Part shown: piece after piece, positions 17,939 through 26,487 of the stretch | Layout: each line of letters starts with the position of its first letter | Position numbering within the stretch: the first letter of the stretch is position 1 | Assembly (NCBI GenBank): GCA_964614645.1 | Contig: CAZTMA010000001.1 | Coordinates: 1 to 64,000, forward strand | Length of the DNA stretch: 64,000 nt | DNA from: MWBF01 sp964614645 | GTDB lineage: Bacteria; Chloroflexota; Anaerolineae; CG2-30-64-16 | Direction of reading: 5' to 3' | Notes under the pieces: generated by a model | Database searches by the model: none | Seen by the model: only the letters and a program-made list of their open reading frames with translations | What the model was told of the DNA's origin: nothing | Position numbers and translations under genes: made by a program

Positions 17939-18106
17939 GGGACAACAAACCTCATTAGCCCCGCTGCACGGGAGTTTGCCAGGGCCGGAAAGCGCGCCGC
18001 CGATGCGCAACGCTGCAATTCGGGCCGAGGACCACGTGCCATCATATCATATCTGCCACGTATCGACCAAAAGCACCGTATAAGAAGCCGCCGCAGCATG
18101 GCATAT

Positions 18107-18135
18107 TTGGTTAACGCGCCGCGCGGGGGTATAAT
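18107..18135 (+). promoter_or_regulatory. Sigma-70 promoter TTGGTT-17-TATAAT
   Basis: A -35 box TTGGTT (18107-18112) and a perfect -10 TATAAT (18130-18135) with a 17-base spacer lie 40 bp before the translin-like gene, with a GAGGAG ribosome-binding site between. Confidence 0.8.
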
Positions 18136-18174
18136 CGGGGATACGTAACTGAAGTTGCCCCTGAGGAGCATGGC

Positions 18175-18807
18175 TTGTCTGAACTCAGCCAAATCATCGA
18201 GGAAATCCGGGCCGAATTTACGGCCAAGAACCAGGTGCGCGATGCGACGCTGAATCGCAGCCGCGAGCTCATCCGCTACTGCGCGTTGAGCATCCGCGCG
18301 ATTCACCGGCACGAGTGGGAGGAAGCAGAGAAGCTGCTTGCCACCGCCCGTAACGCGGCCGTGGTCATGTCTGCGGACCTGGCGAACTACCATGATATGT
18401 ATCAGGCCGGCTACACCCAGGACGCGCTCAAGGAAGTGGTCGAGGCCCATCTGCTTTACGCCTTCGTGCGCGACGGGGAGATTCCGTCGCCTGCCGACCT
18501 CCACGTACCCGCGGCGGCCTATCTCAATGGACTGGCGGAGGCGGCCAACGAGCTGCGCCGTTTCGTGCTGGACCTGGTGCGGCTGGGCCGCTGCGCCGAG
18601 GCCGAACCCTTTCTCGGCATGATGGATGACGTCTACAGTCACCTGGTCACCATGGACTTCCCCGATGCCCTGACCGGCGGGCTGCGCCGCTCGACCGACG
18701 TACTGCGCGGCGTGCTGGAACGCACTCGCGGCGACCTGACCGTCGCCGTTCGCCAGGAGGAGCTTGAGGCCGCGCTGCAGGCCTTCGAGCGCATCAACCT
18801 GAAGTGA
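18175..18807 (+). CDS. Translin-family nucleic-acid-binding protein
   Basis: The 210-residue protein is all-helical and matches bacterial/archaeal translin relatives (often mislabelled as haloacid dehalogenase): an N-terminal RDATLNRSRELIRYCALSIRAIHRHEWEEA helix pair, a central HDMYQAGYTQDALKEVVEA segment, and a C-terminal RRSTDVLRGVLERTRGDLT helix. Eukaryotic translin binds single-stranded RNA and DNA as octamers; the bacterial role is not known. The start is TTG 18175: GAGGAG sits seven bases upstream, while the nearby ATG 18170 is in another frame. It has its own sigma-70 promoter. Confidence 0.8.
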   Translation: MSELSQIIEEIRAEFTAKNQVRDATLNRSRELIRYCALSIRAIHRHEWEEAEKLLATARNAAVVMSADLANYHDMYQAGYTQDALKEVVEAHLLYAFVRDGEIPSPADLHVPAAAYLNGLAEAANELRRFVLDLVRLGRCAEAEPFLGMMDDVYSHLVTMDFPDALTGGLRRSTDVLRGVLERTRGDLTVAVRQEELEAALQAFERINLK

Positions 18808-18832
18808 TGGCCCGGTTGCTATCCTACCCGAT

Positions 18833-19612
18833 ATGGATGTTGCTTTGAAACGACCCGCCTTCTCGCGCGCCTCGCGGCGTACGTCGTTGGTGTTAGCATT
18901 AGCCCTGCTGATGATGATCCTGCTGGCAGGCACGGTGTGGGCCGCTTGGGGCGGCCTGGCCGCGCCGCTGCACGGCGGCCTGTTTGCGTTCCTCGATGAT
19001 GTCGAAGCCACCGTGACACCGACTCGCACCCCCCGACCGTTGACTGCGACGCCAGTGCCCGCGGCCGTGGACCTGACGATTGTCTTCCCGACTGCGACGC
19101 CCTTGCCCACCGTTGCACCGACCGCCCCGCCGTCGCCGGACGATGCGGACGCGTTGCCCGGCTGGCTGGCCGAGGTGGTCGGGAGCTACGGCATGCACCC
19201 CGACCGCCGCTTTGTTGTGATCGACCTGGCGAGCCAGCAGATGTTCGCGTGGCAGCCCGGCGAGCCGCTGCGCGTCATGCCCGTCAGCACGGGCGATGAA
19301 TCGCGGGGCTATCGCACCCTGGCCTGGTACGGTCTGGTAGGCGAATACTGGGGCACTTTCAATGCCTTCGGCGTCTACGCGGATGAAGGCTGGTACTTGT
19401 TCGAAGACGCGGGCACCATCCTGATTCATGGCGCGCCCTACCGGTTGGTTGACGGCGAGAAGGTATACGAGGATATGGGCGCGTTGGGCGCATATCCCGC
19501 CTCGCGCGGCTGCATCCGGCTGGCGCCGGAGGATGCGCGCTGGTTCACCGAGTGGCAACCCCAGGGCGTCCCGATCGTCATTCTGCCGAAGGGCGAAGGC
19601 GCGGAGGGCTGA
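18833..19612 (+). CDS. L,D-transpeptidase (YkuD domain)
   Basis: The 259-residue protein has a signal anchor at residues 19-38, a Pro/Thr-rich linker, then a YkuD catalytic domain with the H-G motif (His199 in ILIHGAPYRL) and the active-site ASRGCIRL (Cys227). This fold forms 3-3 peptidoglycan cross-links or attaches proteins in the envelope. In a Chloroflexota host with little or unusual peptidoglycan this is worth noting. The next gene starts 3 bp downstream, so the two are co-transcribed. Confidence 0.88.
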   Translation: MDVALKRPAFSRASRRTSLVLALALLMMILLAGTVWAAWGGLAAPLHGGLFAFLDDVEATVTPTRTPRPLTATPVPAAVDLTIVFPTATPLPTVAPTAPPSPDDADALPGWLAEVVGSYGMHPDRRFVVIDLASQQMFAWQPGEPLRVMPVSTGDESRGYRTLAWYGLVGEYWGTFNAFGVYADEGWYLFEDAGTILIHGAPYRLVDGEKVYEDMGALGAYPASRGCIRLAPEDARWFTEWQPQGVPIVILPKGEGAEG

Positions 19613-19615
19613 GCC

Positions 19616-20839
19616 GTGAACCGACGCGCCTTCCTGAAGCTCCTGGGCGGGGCGAGCGCGGCGGCGTTGGCTGCTAGCTGCAACTCCCGCACGCCCCCCG
19701 CGACCCCGACGCCGACCCGCACCCCGCGTGTCGCGCTGTCGCCCCTGCAGCCGACCGGTACGCTGACGCCAACTGCGACGGGCACGGCCACGCCAACGGT
19801 TGCTACAACTGCGACCGCCACCGGCACGGCGACCTTGACCGCGACGCCCTCACCGACGCCGCTGCCCACCGACACGCCCACACCGACGGCCAGTCCATTC
19901 CCGCCCGGCCCGCCGACCAAGCTGGGCCTGTTCGTGACGCGCAACGACCCGCGCATCTTTGACCTGTTGCGCACGGGCAACATCGCGCTGGTCAAGACGA
20001 TGGAGTACGACTCCAACTTTGCGCTCGAGATCAAGCACAACGGGCCGAACACCATTCTCGTGGGGCGCATCGATCTGCCGCAGATTGACCTGGGCTCGCT
20101 GACCGACCCGCGGGCCGCAGCGCAGGGCTTCGCAGACCAGCTCCTGCCGATTGCCACCGAGCCCCGGCGCATGGCGGCATTCGACGCGTGGGAGTCCTAT
20201 AACGAGCCGACGCCGTCGGACGCCGATCAAATGGCGCGCCTGGCGGAGTTTGAGGCCCACCGCACGCGGCTGCTGGCTGCGGCCGGGGTGCGCTCGGTCG
20301 TCGGCAACTTCGGGACGGGTACGCCGCCGCTGGAGTGGTGGCCGCAGTTTCGCCCGGCCATCGAAGCGGCGCGCGAGCACGATGGCTATCTTGGCCTGCA
20401 CGAGTACTCCGCGCCGACCATGCAGTTCGGCACGCCGCAGGACCCGCTCGGCTGGGGCCAGGACCCGGCACAGGAAGGCTGGCTGACGTTGCGCTACCGC
20501 AAGGTCTACCGTAACTATCTGGAGCCGAACGGCCTGATGCTGCCTTTGCTGCTCACCGAGGTGGGTATCGATGGACTGGTGACCAACCGGCCCGGGCCGC
20601 CCGGCTACGGCTGGATGGATTTCGCCGGCTACTGGAACGAACTGGGCATGGGCTCCGATACACCGGGCAACTATGTTGAGCAGCTTGCCTGGTACGATGG
20701 ACAGCTCCAGCAGGACGACTACGTGAAGGGCGCGGCGATTTTCGCGGCTGCGGCGTCTCCTGGCTGGCAATCCTACGAAATCCTGGGTGATACCTTCGAA
20801 ATCCTCAAGCAGTATTTGAGCGTGCACCCGCCGAGGTAA
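19616..20839 (+). CDS. Tat-type lipoprotein with glycosidase-like TIM barrel
   Basis: The 407-residue product starts at GTG 19616 behind GGAGGG. It has a twin-arginine motif RRAFLK (3-8), a short hydrophobic stretch and a lipobox ending at Cys22, then a ~75-residue Thr/Pro-rich spacer. The rest resembles a glycoside-hydrolase TIM barrel, with ESYNEPTPSD (Asn-Glu-Pro) and LTEVGIDG as candidate acid/base and nucleophile strands. The exact GH family is not recognised. It is coupled to the L,D-transpeptidase upstream, suggesting cell-surface glycan work. Confidence 0.75.
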   Translation: MNRRAFLKLLGGASAAALAASCNSRTPPATPTPTRTPRVALSPLQPTGTLTPTATGTATPTVATTATATGTATLTATPSPTPLPTDTPTPTASPFPPGPPTKLGLFVTRNDPRIFDLLRTGNIALVKTMEYDSNFALEIKHNGPNTILVGRIDLPQIDLGSLTDPRAAAQGFADQLLPIATEPRRMAAFDAWESYNEPTPSDADQMARLAEFEAHRTRLLAAAGVRSVVGNFGTGTPPLEWWPQFRPAIEAAREHDGYLGLHEYSAPTMQFGTPQDPLGWGQDPAQEGWLTLRYRKVYRNYLEPNGLMLPLLLTEVGIDGLVTNRPGPPGYGWMDFAGYWNELGMGSDTPGNYVEQLAWYDGQLQQDDYVKGAAIFAAAASPGWQSYEILGDTFEILKQYLSVHPPR

Positions 20840-20848
20840 GTCAAACCT

Positions 20849-23701
20849 ATGGCATCGCGCAATACATCCTCTAATCGTTTCCTGCGGCCGGTCTACCTGT
20901 TTGCCGGTCTCGTGGTTCTGGCATTCAAGCGGCTGCTCTATCGCCCCGGGCTGACCCTGCTCGCGCTGGCATCCATCGCGCTGGCGATCGGCCTGGTGAG
21001 CAGCGCCGGGTTCTTTGCGCAGGCGGTGGATCGCTCGGTGCTCTCGCAGGAACTCGTGCGGTTCGTCGAGCAGACCGGCCGGCCCCCGTTCCTGATGCGC
21101 GTCTATTTCCTGCCATCATCGGATATTCCCCTGTCCCTGGAGACGACCGAAAGTCTGGCGCCGCGCGTTGCCGCGACGCTGGAGCGGGAGATCGGCCTTC
21201 CGCCGGTATCTGTCGGCGTCGAGGTCGAGAGTGGCGCCATGATGCTGCACCCGGCGACCGAAACAGAGGGCGCCCGCAACAATATGGGCAGCGTCAGCCT
21301 GGTGCACTTCGAGAACGTGGTGGACCACATCACGGTCCAGGGGGAGCCGTTCACCGGCGAGCGCTCAGGCGATGTGTTGGATGTCTGGCTGCCTGACCAT
21401 TATGCGGCCAAGGCGGGCGCCAACGTCGGGGATCGTTATGCGATCAGCCACTTTCCCGATCCTACCCGCATCCCCATCCGGGTGGCCGGCATCTGGTCGC
21501 CGAATGACCCCGACGAGCCGTTCTGGTTCACCGATCCCGAACTGTCGTTGAGCGATGGACTGCTGGTGCGCCGGCAGGACTTCATCGATCGCATCCAGCC
21601 GCGCATCGCCTCGGGCACGCGCTTCGCCTCCTGGCACGTGCGGCTGGACGAGATGAGGATTCAACCGGGCAACGCGCGCCAGTACCTGGAGGGGCTGACG
21701 ACCAGCAAGACGGCCCTGGACCGGATATTGCCCGGCATTCGCATCGACGTCTCGCCCATCAAGCCGCTGGAGCAGTTTGTCAATCGCAGCAGCACGCTGA
21801 CGATCCTGCTGCTCGGCTTCAATATCCCGGCGCTGGCGTTCCTGCTCTATTTCCTCTTCCTGACCTCCTCGATTATTGCCCGCTGGCAGCGCCGCGAAAC
21901 AGCCATCCTGGTGAGTCGCGGAATGAATGTGCCGAGCGTCCTCAGCATCACGCTGGTCGAGCAGATACTTCTGTTCGTTGCAGGCGTACCGCTCGGTCTG
22001 GCTGCGGGCGTGCTCATCGCCCGTTTCATGGGCAATGCGTCGAGCTTCCTGACGTTTGTCCCGCGCGAGCCGCTGCCCGTTTCGCTGGAAGGCTTGAACG
22101 TGACGCTGCTGCTGGCGACGATGGCCGTTGTGCTCCTCACGAGGCTAGCCGCCGCGTCCGGCGCGGCGCGGCAAAGCAATGTCGAGGAGGAACGCGAGCA
22201 GGCACGGCCGATGAAGACGCCGTTCTGGTATCGCTACTATCTCGACCTGCTGCTGATTCTGCCCGCGGCTTACGGTTATCGCCTGCTTTCGCAGCAAGGT
22301 TCGCTGGCCATGCTCGTCAAGGACCGGCCCAGCGACCTGTACCAGGACCCGCTGTTGATCCTGCTGCCGGCGCTGTTCACGCTCGTGGCCGCGTTGTTGG
22401 CGATGCGCCTCTTCCCGCTGATTCTGCGGCTGATGGATCGGCTGGCGAGCGTTGTGCCGTGGGTGACGCCACATCTGGCGCTGCAGCAGCTTGGCCGCCA
22501 GAGTCAGGCGTATATCAATCCGCTGCTGCTCATTATTGTGTGTCTCGCGCTAGGCGTCTACACCTTCTCGCTGGCCGGCAGTCTGGACAAGTGGCTGGAA
22601 GACCGCATGTATTACCAGGTGGGCGCCGACGTCGCCTTCCAGCCGATGATCGTCTCGGAGGGCAGCTCCGGCACGTCACAGGAGCCGGTTTCGTTGCCGA
22701 TAGAGGAATACCTGAAGCTGCCGGGCGTGGAGACGGGCACGGCGGTCGGTAACTTCCCTGCGCGCGTCTCGTTCACGGGCGGACGGCAGATGCGGGGGCG
22801 TTTCCTGGCCGTGGATCGGCTGACCTTCCCGAAGGTGGCGTGGTTCCGGCGCGACTTTGCCGACGAGCCGATGGGCGGGCTGATGAACCTGTTGGCCCAG
22901 CAGCAGGATGCCATCCTCGTGCCGGAGGCCGTGATGGAGGCCGGCGACCTGCAGGTTGGCGACCAGATGCGGATTGCCATCTCGCTGGAATCGACCGTGA
23001 GCATGGAGGCCGTCTTTACCATCGTCGGCTCGTACACCTATTTTCCGACGGTCAATGAAGACAGCCCCGCGGCCATCGGCAATCTGGAATATCTGTCTTA
23101 CACCTATGGGATGCCCGTGCCGGAGAGCATCTGGCTGAAGCTGAAGCCGGACGGCGACGGAGCGGAGATTCTGCGCATCGTGCGCGATGGCATGGGCATC
23201 GAGCCGGTCGGCGGTCGCGATACAGTGGGGTTGATTGCCGCAGAGCGGGGTAAGACGGAGCGAGTGGGCGTGTTCGGCACGCTATCCATCGGTTTCCTGG
23301 CCTCGGCAGTGATGGCGTTCGCAGGGTTGCTGATCAATACCTATGCCTCGCTGAGCGATCGGCTGTACCGGTTTACGATCCTCTATGCCATCGGCCTGCA
23401 ACGCCGCCAGATTCTCGGCCAGGTGCTGATGGAGTATCTGTTCCTGACGGCCTATGGGGCGGCCGCGGGTGCGCTGATCGGCAGCCAGGTCTCGCGCTTC
23501 TTCGCGCCCTTCTTCCGTATCACGGGCGCGCAGGAGATTGTCCGGCCGCCGCTGATTCCTATCATTGCCCGCGATCAGATTACCGACATGGCGATCGCCT
23601 TTGCGGTCATCATGATCCTGCTGGAACTGGGGATTATCGGTTCTGCGCTCTACCGGCGTTTCTTCCGCCAGGCGCTCGGCCTCCGGGGCGGCCAGGGGTG
23701 A
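20849..23701 (+). CDS. FtsX-like ABC transporter permease
   Basis: The 950-residue protein has the MacB/FtsX plan doubled: an N-terminal helix, a large outer domain (~55-310), three helices (~310-435), a linker rich in charged residues, more helices (~460-580), a second outer domain, and three final helices. The C-terminal block KTERVGVFGTLSIGFLASAVMAFAGLLI is a typical FtsX core. Such permeases use a LolD-like ATPase to pull lipoproteins or drive cell-wall enzymes; the ATPase at 24945-25985 is a probable partner. The start lies 9 bp after the lipoprotein gene. Confidence 0.85.
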   Translation: MASRNTSSNRFLRPVYLFAGLVVLAFKRLLYRPGLTLLALASIALAIGLVSSAGFFAQAVDRSVLSQELVRFVEQTGRPPFLMRVYFLPSSDIPLSLETTESLAPRVAATLEREIGLPPVSVGVEVESGAMMLHPATETEGARNNMGSVSLVHFENVVDHITVQGEPFTGERSGDVLDVWLPDHYAAKAGANVGDRYAISHFPDPTRIPIRVAGIWSPNDPDEPFWFTDPELSLSDGLLVRRQDFIDRIQPRIASGTRFASWHVRLDEMRIQPGNARQYLEGLTTSKTALDRILPGIRIDVSPIKPLEQFVNRSSTLTILLLGFNIPALAFLLYFLFLTSSIIARWQRRETAILVSRGMNVPSVLSITLVEQILLFVAGVPLGLAAGVLIARFMGNASSFLTFVPREPLPVSLEGLNVTLLLATMAVVLLTRLAAASGAARQSNVEEEREQARPMKTPFWYRYYLDLLLILPAAYGYRLLSQQGSLAMLVKDRPSDLYQDPLLILLPALFTLVAALLAMRLFPLILRLMDRLASVVPWVTPHLALQQLGRQSQAYINPLLLIIVCLALGVYTFSLAGSLDKWLEDRMYYQVGADVAFQPMIVSEGSSGTSQEPVSLPIEEYLKLPGVETGTAVGNFPARVSFTGGRQMRGRFLAVDRLTFPKVAWFRRDFADEPMGGLMNLLAQQQDAILVPEAVMEAGDLQVGDQMRIAISLESTVSMEAVFTIVGSYTYFPTVNEDSPAAIGNLEYLSYTYGMPVPESIWLKLKPDGDGAEILRIVRDGMGIEPVGGRDTVGLIAAERGKTERVGVFGTLSIGFLASAVMAFAGLLINTYASLSDRLYRFTILYAIGLQRRQILGQVLMEYLFLTAYGAAAGALIGSQVSRFFAPFFRITGAQEIVRPPLIPIIARDQITDMAIAFAVIMILLELGIIGSALYRRFFRQALGLRGGQG

Positions 23702-23705
23702 GGCG

Positions 23706-23787
23706 GATTGAAGATTACAGATTGAAGATTGAAGATTATTTAACTATCGCTGAGTAATCTTCAATCTGTAATCTTCAATCTTCAATC
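23706..23787. repeat. AT-rich inverted repeat of GATTGAAGATT units
   Basis: Two 33-bp arms (23706-23738 and 23755-23787) are built from GATTGAAGATT and GATTACA-type units in opposite orientation and slightly different order. It is an AT-rich island in GC-rich DNA, lies between convergent genes, and covers the stop codon of the oxidoreductase gene. Confidence 0.75.
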
Positions 23788-24945
23788 GGCCCGCGGCCAG
23801 AATCCGGCGACGGGCGGCACATCCACCGGCACACCGCCGTTCCGCAGCGAGTGCGCGGCGCAGACACCTGCGGCCACGCTCATCCGCCCGGCCAGCGGAG
23901 GCGCCAGCGGTTCCTTCCCGTCCAATACCATCTCCACGAAGTCGCGGCAAATCACCGGGTCTGCCCCGCCGTGCCCGCCCTCGGCGGCCTTGATGTCGTA
24001 CGTCCGATCGGCCAGGTCGCGCCACGTGCGCGACTTGCGCGTCTTGAGCCACACCTTCATCTCCGGCTCGGAGTTTTCGATGCGCCCCTGCGTGCCGATA
24101 AAGGTATAATTGCGGTGGTAATCGGGCGTGAAGTGGCACTGCAGGTACGACGCCTTGATGCCCCCCTCCAGCTCCATGATCATCACCTGGTTGTCCTCCA
24201 CATCCACTTCCTGCCGGAACGCGCACTGGTTGCGGCGAGGGCTGTGTGATACCTCGGTGCAGGTGTCGCGGTCGGGGCAGACGGGGCAGGTCAGGTCGTT
24301 GGGCCGGTCGCCGCCGAAGAAGTCCAGGCTGCCGAACGCAGCGGTGCGCTTGGTGTAGGCCCCGGTGATCCAGTGGATCATGTCGATGTCATGCGAGCCC
24401 TTCTGCAGCAACAGCGAAGTTCCGTTGGCGCGCGTGGCGTGCCAGTCATGATAGTAGAAGTCGCTGCCGAAGCCGACGAAATGGCGCACCCAGACGGCCT
24501 TCATCTCCCCGATCGCACCTGACTCCACGATTTCCTTCATCACGCGGAATATGTTCATGTAGCGCATGTTGAAGCCGACCATCAGCCGGCGGCCCGACGT
24601 GCGCCAGGTCTGCAGGATGTGGTCGCAGCCCTCGATGGTGATGGCGAGCGGCTTCTCGCAGAAGACGTGCTTCCCCGCCTGCAGCGCAGCCACCGCATGC
24701 TCCTCGTGACAGAAGTCGGGCGTGGTCACCGCAATCGCGTCGATGTCAGGCCGTGCCAGCAGCTCGCGATAGTCGTGCGTCACGAATGGCTGGCCGCCAT
24801 GTTCCGTGCGGAACTGCTCCAGCGCGTCCGCGCTGATGTCCGCGGCGCCGGCGATGACCGAACGGCCCGCGGGCTGGTGCCAGTGACGCCACAGGCCTCC
24901 GCGGCCGCTGACGCCGATCATGCCGATTCGAAGCTGGGTTTGCAT
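23782..24945 (-). CDS. Gfo/Idh/MocA-family NAD(P)-dependent oxidoreductase
   Basis: The 387-residue enzyme begins with a Rossmann fold (IGMIGVSGRGGLWRHW, residues 7-22), a conserved FCEKPLAI motif (Glu-Lys-Pro), and the C-terminal substrate domain. A short Cys cluster (CPVCPDRDTC) is unusual for the family and could bind zinc or iron-sulfur. These enzymes oxidise sugars or inositols. The start ATG overlaps the last base of the upstream ABC ATPase stop codon (TAATG), so the two are co-translated. The stop codon lies inside a repeat. Confidence 0.87.
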   Translation of the reverse strand: MQTQLRIGMIGVSGRGGLWRHWHQPAGRSVIAGAADISADALEQFRTEHGGQPFVTHDYRELLARPDIDAIAVTTPDFCHEEHAVAALQAGKHVFCEKPLAITIEGCDHILQTWRTSGRRLMVGFNMRYMNIFRVMKEIVESGAIGEMKAVWVRHFVGFGSDFYYHDWHATRANGTSLLLQKGSHDIDMIHWITGAYTKRTAAFGSLDFFGGDRPNDLTCPVCPDRDTCTEVSHSPRRNQCAFRQEVDVEDNQVMIMELEGGIKASYLQCHFTPDYHRNYTFIGTQGRIENSEPEMKVWLKTRKSRTWRDLADRTYDIKAAEGGHGGADPVICRDFVEMVLDGKEPLAPPLAGRMSVAAGVCAAHSLRNGGVPVDVPPVAGFWPRAD

Positions 24946-25985
24946 TACCGTTTCCTCCCCAGGCGATCGCCCAGGCGTGCGCCCAGGCGCTCACGCCCCT
25001 GCGTAATGCGGCCGACCAGGCCGTGCGATGTGGCTTCCGGAATCAGGGCTGCAGGCTCCGGCGCGGGCTCCGGCATGCCTTCCTTCTGCTCGACCGGCAG
25101 AATCAGCACCCCGTCGTCCGTCACCTCCAGCCGCGCGCGGCCCTTGATGTTGAACCGCTGGAGGTATTCCTTGGGAACCTGCAGCCGGCCCGCCGAATCC
25201 AGGACGACCAGCTCCTCGAAAACCGGCGGAGGCGGCTCCGTATCATGGACGGGCCGCGGCCCGTACAGGTCCTCCGCAGTCGGCTCCTGGCGCATCGTCT
25301 CGCTGGACAACCGGCCATCGCGGATGGCGACCACCCGATCTACGTGGCGCGCGATGGTCGGGTCATGGCTGACAATCAGCGTCGTCAAGTTGAAGGCCGT
25401 GTTGAGGTCGCGGAAGGTCTGGTAGATGGTGAGCGCGGTCGCGGAGTCGACTTCGCCGGTCGGTTCGTCGGCCAGCAGCATGATGGGGTTGTGGACCAGC
25501 GCGACCGCAATCGCGACGCGCTGCTGCTCGCCGCCGGAGAGCTGCCCGACCCGGTGGTGCATCCGCTCCGCCAGCCCGACGGCCGCCAGCAATTCCCGCG
25601 CGCGTTTACGCTTGGTGCGCGGCGCCTCACCGACAAGCGTCAGCGGCATCTCCACGTTCTCCTGCGCGTTGAGGAAGGGGATCAGGTTGCGCGCGGACTG
25701 CTGCCAGACGAAGCCGACCTGTGTGCGGCGGTAGTTGAGCAGCGCCGTGTTGGAAAACTTGAGCAGGTTCTGATTGTTCACCCAGACGCGGCCGGCCGAG
25801 GGGCGATCCAGCCCGCCCAGGATGTTCATCAGGGTGGACTTGCCGCTGCCGCTGGCGCCGACGACGCCGAGCAACTCACCGCGCGGCACGACCAGGTCCA
25901 ACCCCTGGAGCGCGACGACTTCGAGGTTGGCAACCTTGTAGATTTTCATCAGGTTGTCGCAGATAATAATGGGTTCTTCAGCCAA
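24945..25985 (-). CDS. LolD/MacB-type ABC ATPase with C-terminal AbrB-like domain
   Basis: The 346-residue protein is a complete ABC ATPase: Walker A GASGSGKS (43-50), signature LSGGEQQR (149-156), Walker B IMLLADEP and H-loop SHDPT. A second domain at ~258-297 (DSAGRLQVPKEYLQRFNIKG...LEV) reads as a SpoVT/AbrB swapped-hairpin fold, normally DNA-binding. The fusion could serve dimerisation or substrate control. It likely energises the FtsX permease of the same region. Its own promoter region lies in the divergent gap before the binding-protein genes. Confidence 0.85.
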   Translation of the reverse strand: MAEEPIIICDNLMKIYKVANLEVVALQGLDLVVPRGELLGVVGASGSGKSTLMNILGGLDRPSAGRVWVNNQNLLKFSNTALLNYRRTQVGFVWQQSARNLIPFLNAQENVEMPLTLVGEAPRTKRKRARELLAAVGLAERMHHRVGQLSGGEQQRVAIAVALVHNPIMLLADEPTGEVDSATALTIYQTFRDLNTAFNLTTLIVSHDPTIARHVDRVVAIRDGRLSSETMRQEPTAEDLYGPRPVHDTEPPPPVFEELVVLDSAGRLQVPKEYLQRFNIKGRARLEVTDDGVLILPVEQKEGMPEPAPEPAALIPEATSHGLVGRITQGRERLGARLGDRLGRKR

Positions 25986-26487
25986 TGGACATCATCCGCT
26001 GCGGGACAGGCCCGCCAATGCCGGGCATACCCGTGTGATTTCGTCTAGCGATTCCGTCGGATGGGCGCGTGGTTCGGCCGGGGGGAGGCGAAACCGAGAC
26101 GTTTGTAGTGCGAAGTATAACATAGTCCAGTTGAGGATGCACGTTCTGAAACGGTTTTGACGCCGCGCATGACATTTGACGGCTGAGGCAAAACAACCGT
26201 ATAATTTCCTGGGCCTTGTATACTGCCTCGTAATCGATCTGACTCTGTACCGTTCAGTGCACCTGTTGTCCAGGCACCTGTCATCCATGCCCGGGTGGAC
26301 CGGCACGAACCCGTGTGCATGACTACACTCACTCGATGCTCCGGTTTGGTGTGCAACAAATAAAGATTGCTTCGTTTAGTCAGTTCGTGCCGGAAGGAGG
26401 AGCGTTCTTCGTCTCATCGGAGCATTTACGTACGTTCACTGCCACATTCTCACGACGGTGAAAGAACCCCAACGAGGAGGACTATCC
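25986..26487. other. Divergent intergenic region with long leader of the importer operon
   Basis: This ~500-bp gap separates the minus-strand ABC ATPase from the plus-strand binding lipoprotein. It holds one clear plus-strand promoter (26176-26205) and then a ~275-base untranslated leader ending in the GAGGAGG ribosome-binding site (26474-26480). I see no recognised riboswitch and no coding frame that looks real. Confidence 0.6.
26176..26205 (+). promoter_or_regulatory. Sigma-70 promoter TTGACG-18-TATAAT
   Basis: The -35 box TTGACG (26176-26181) and perfect -10 TATAAT (26200-26205) are separated by 18 bases and drive the first peptide-binding lipoprotein with a long leader. Confidence 0.78.
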
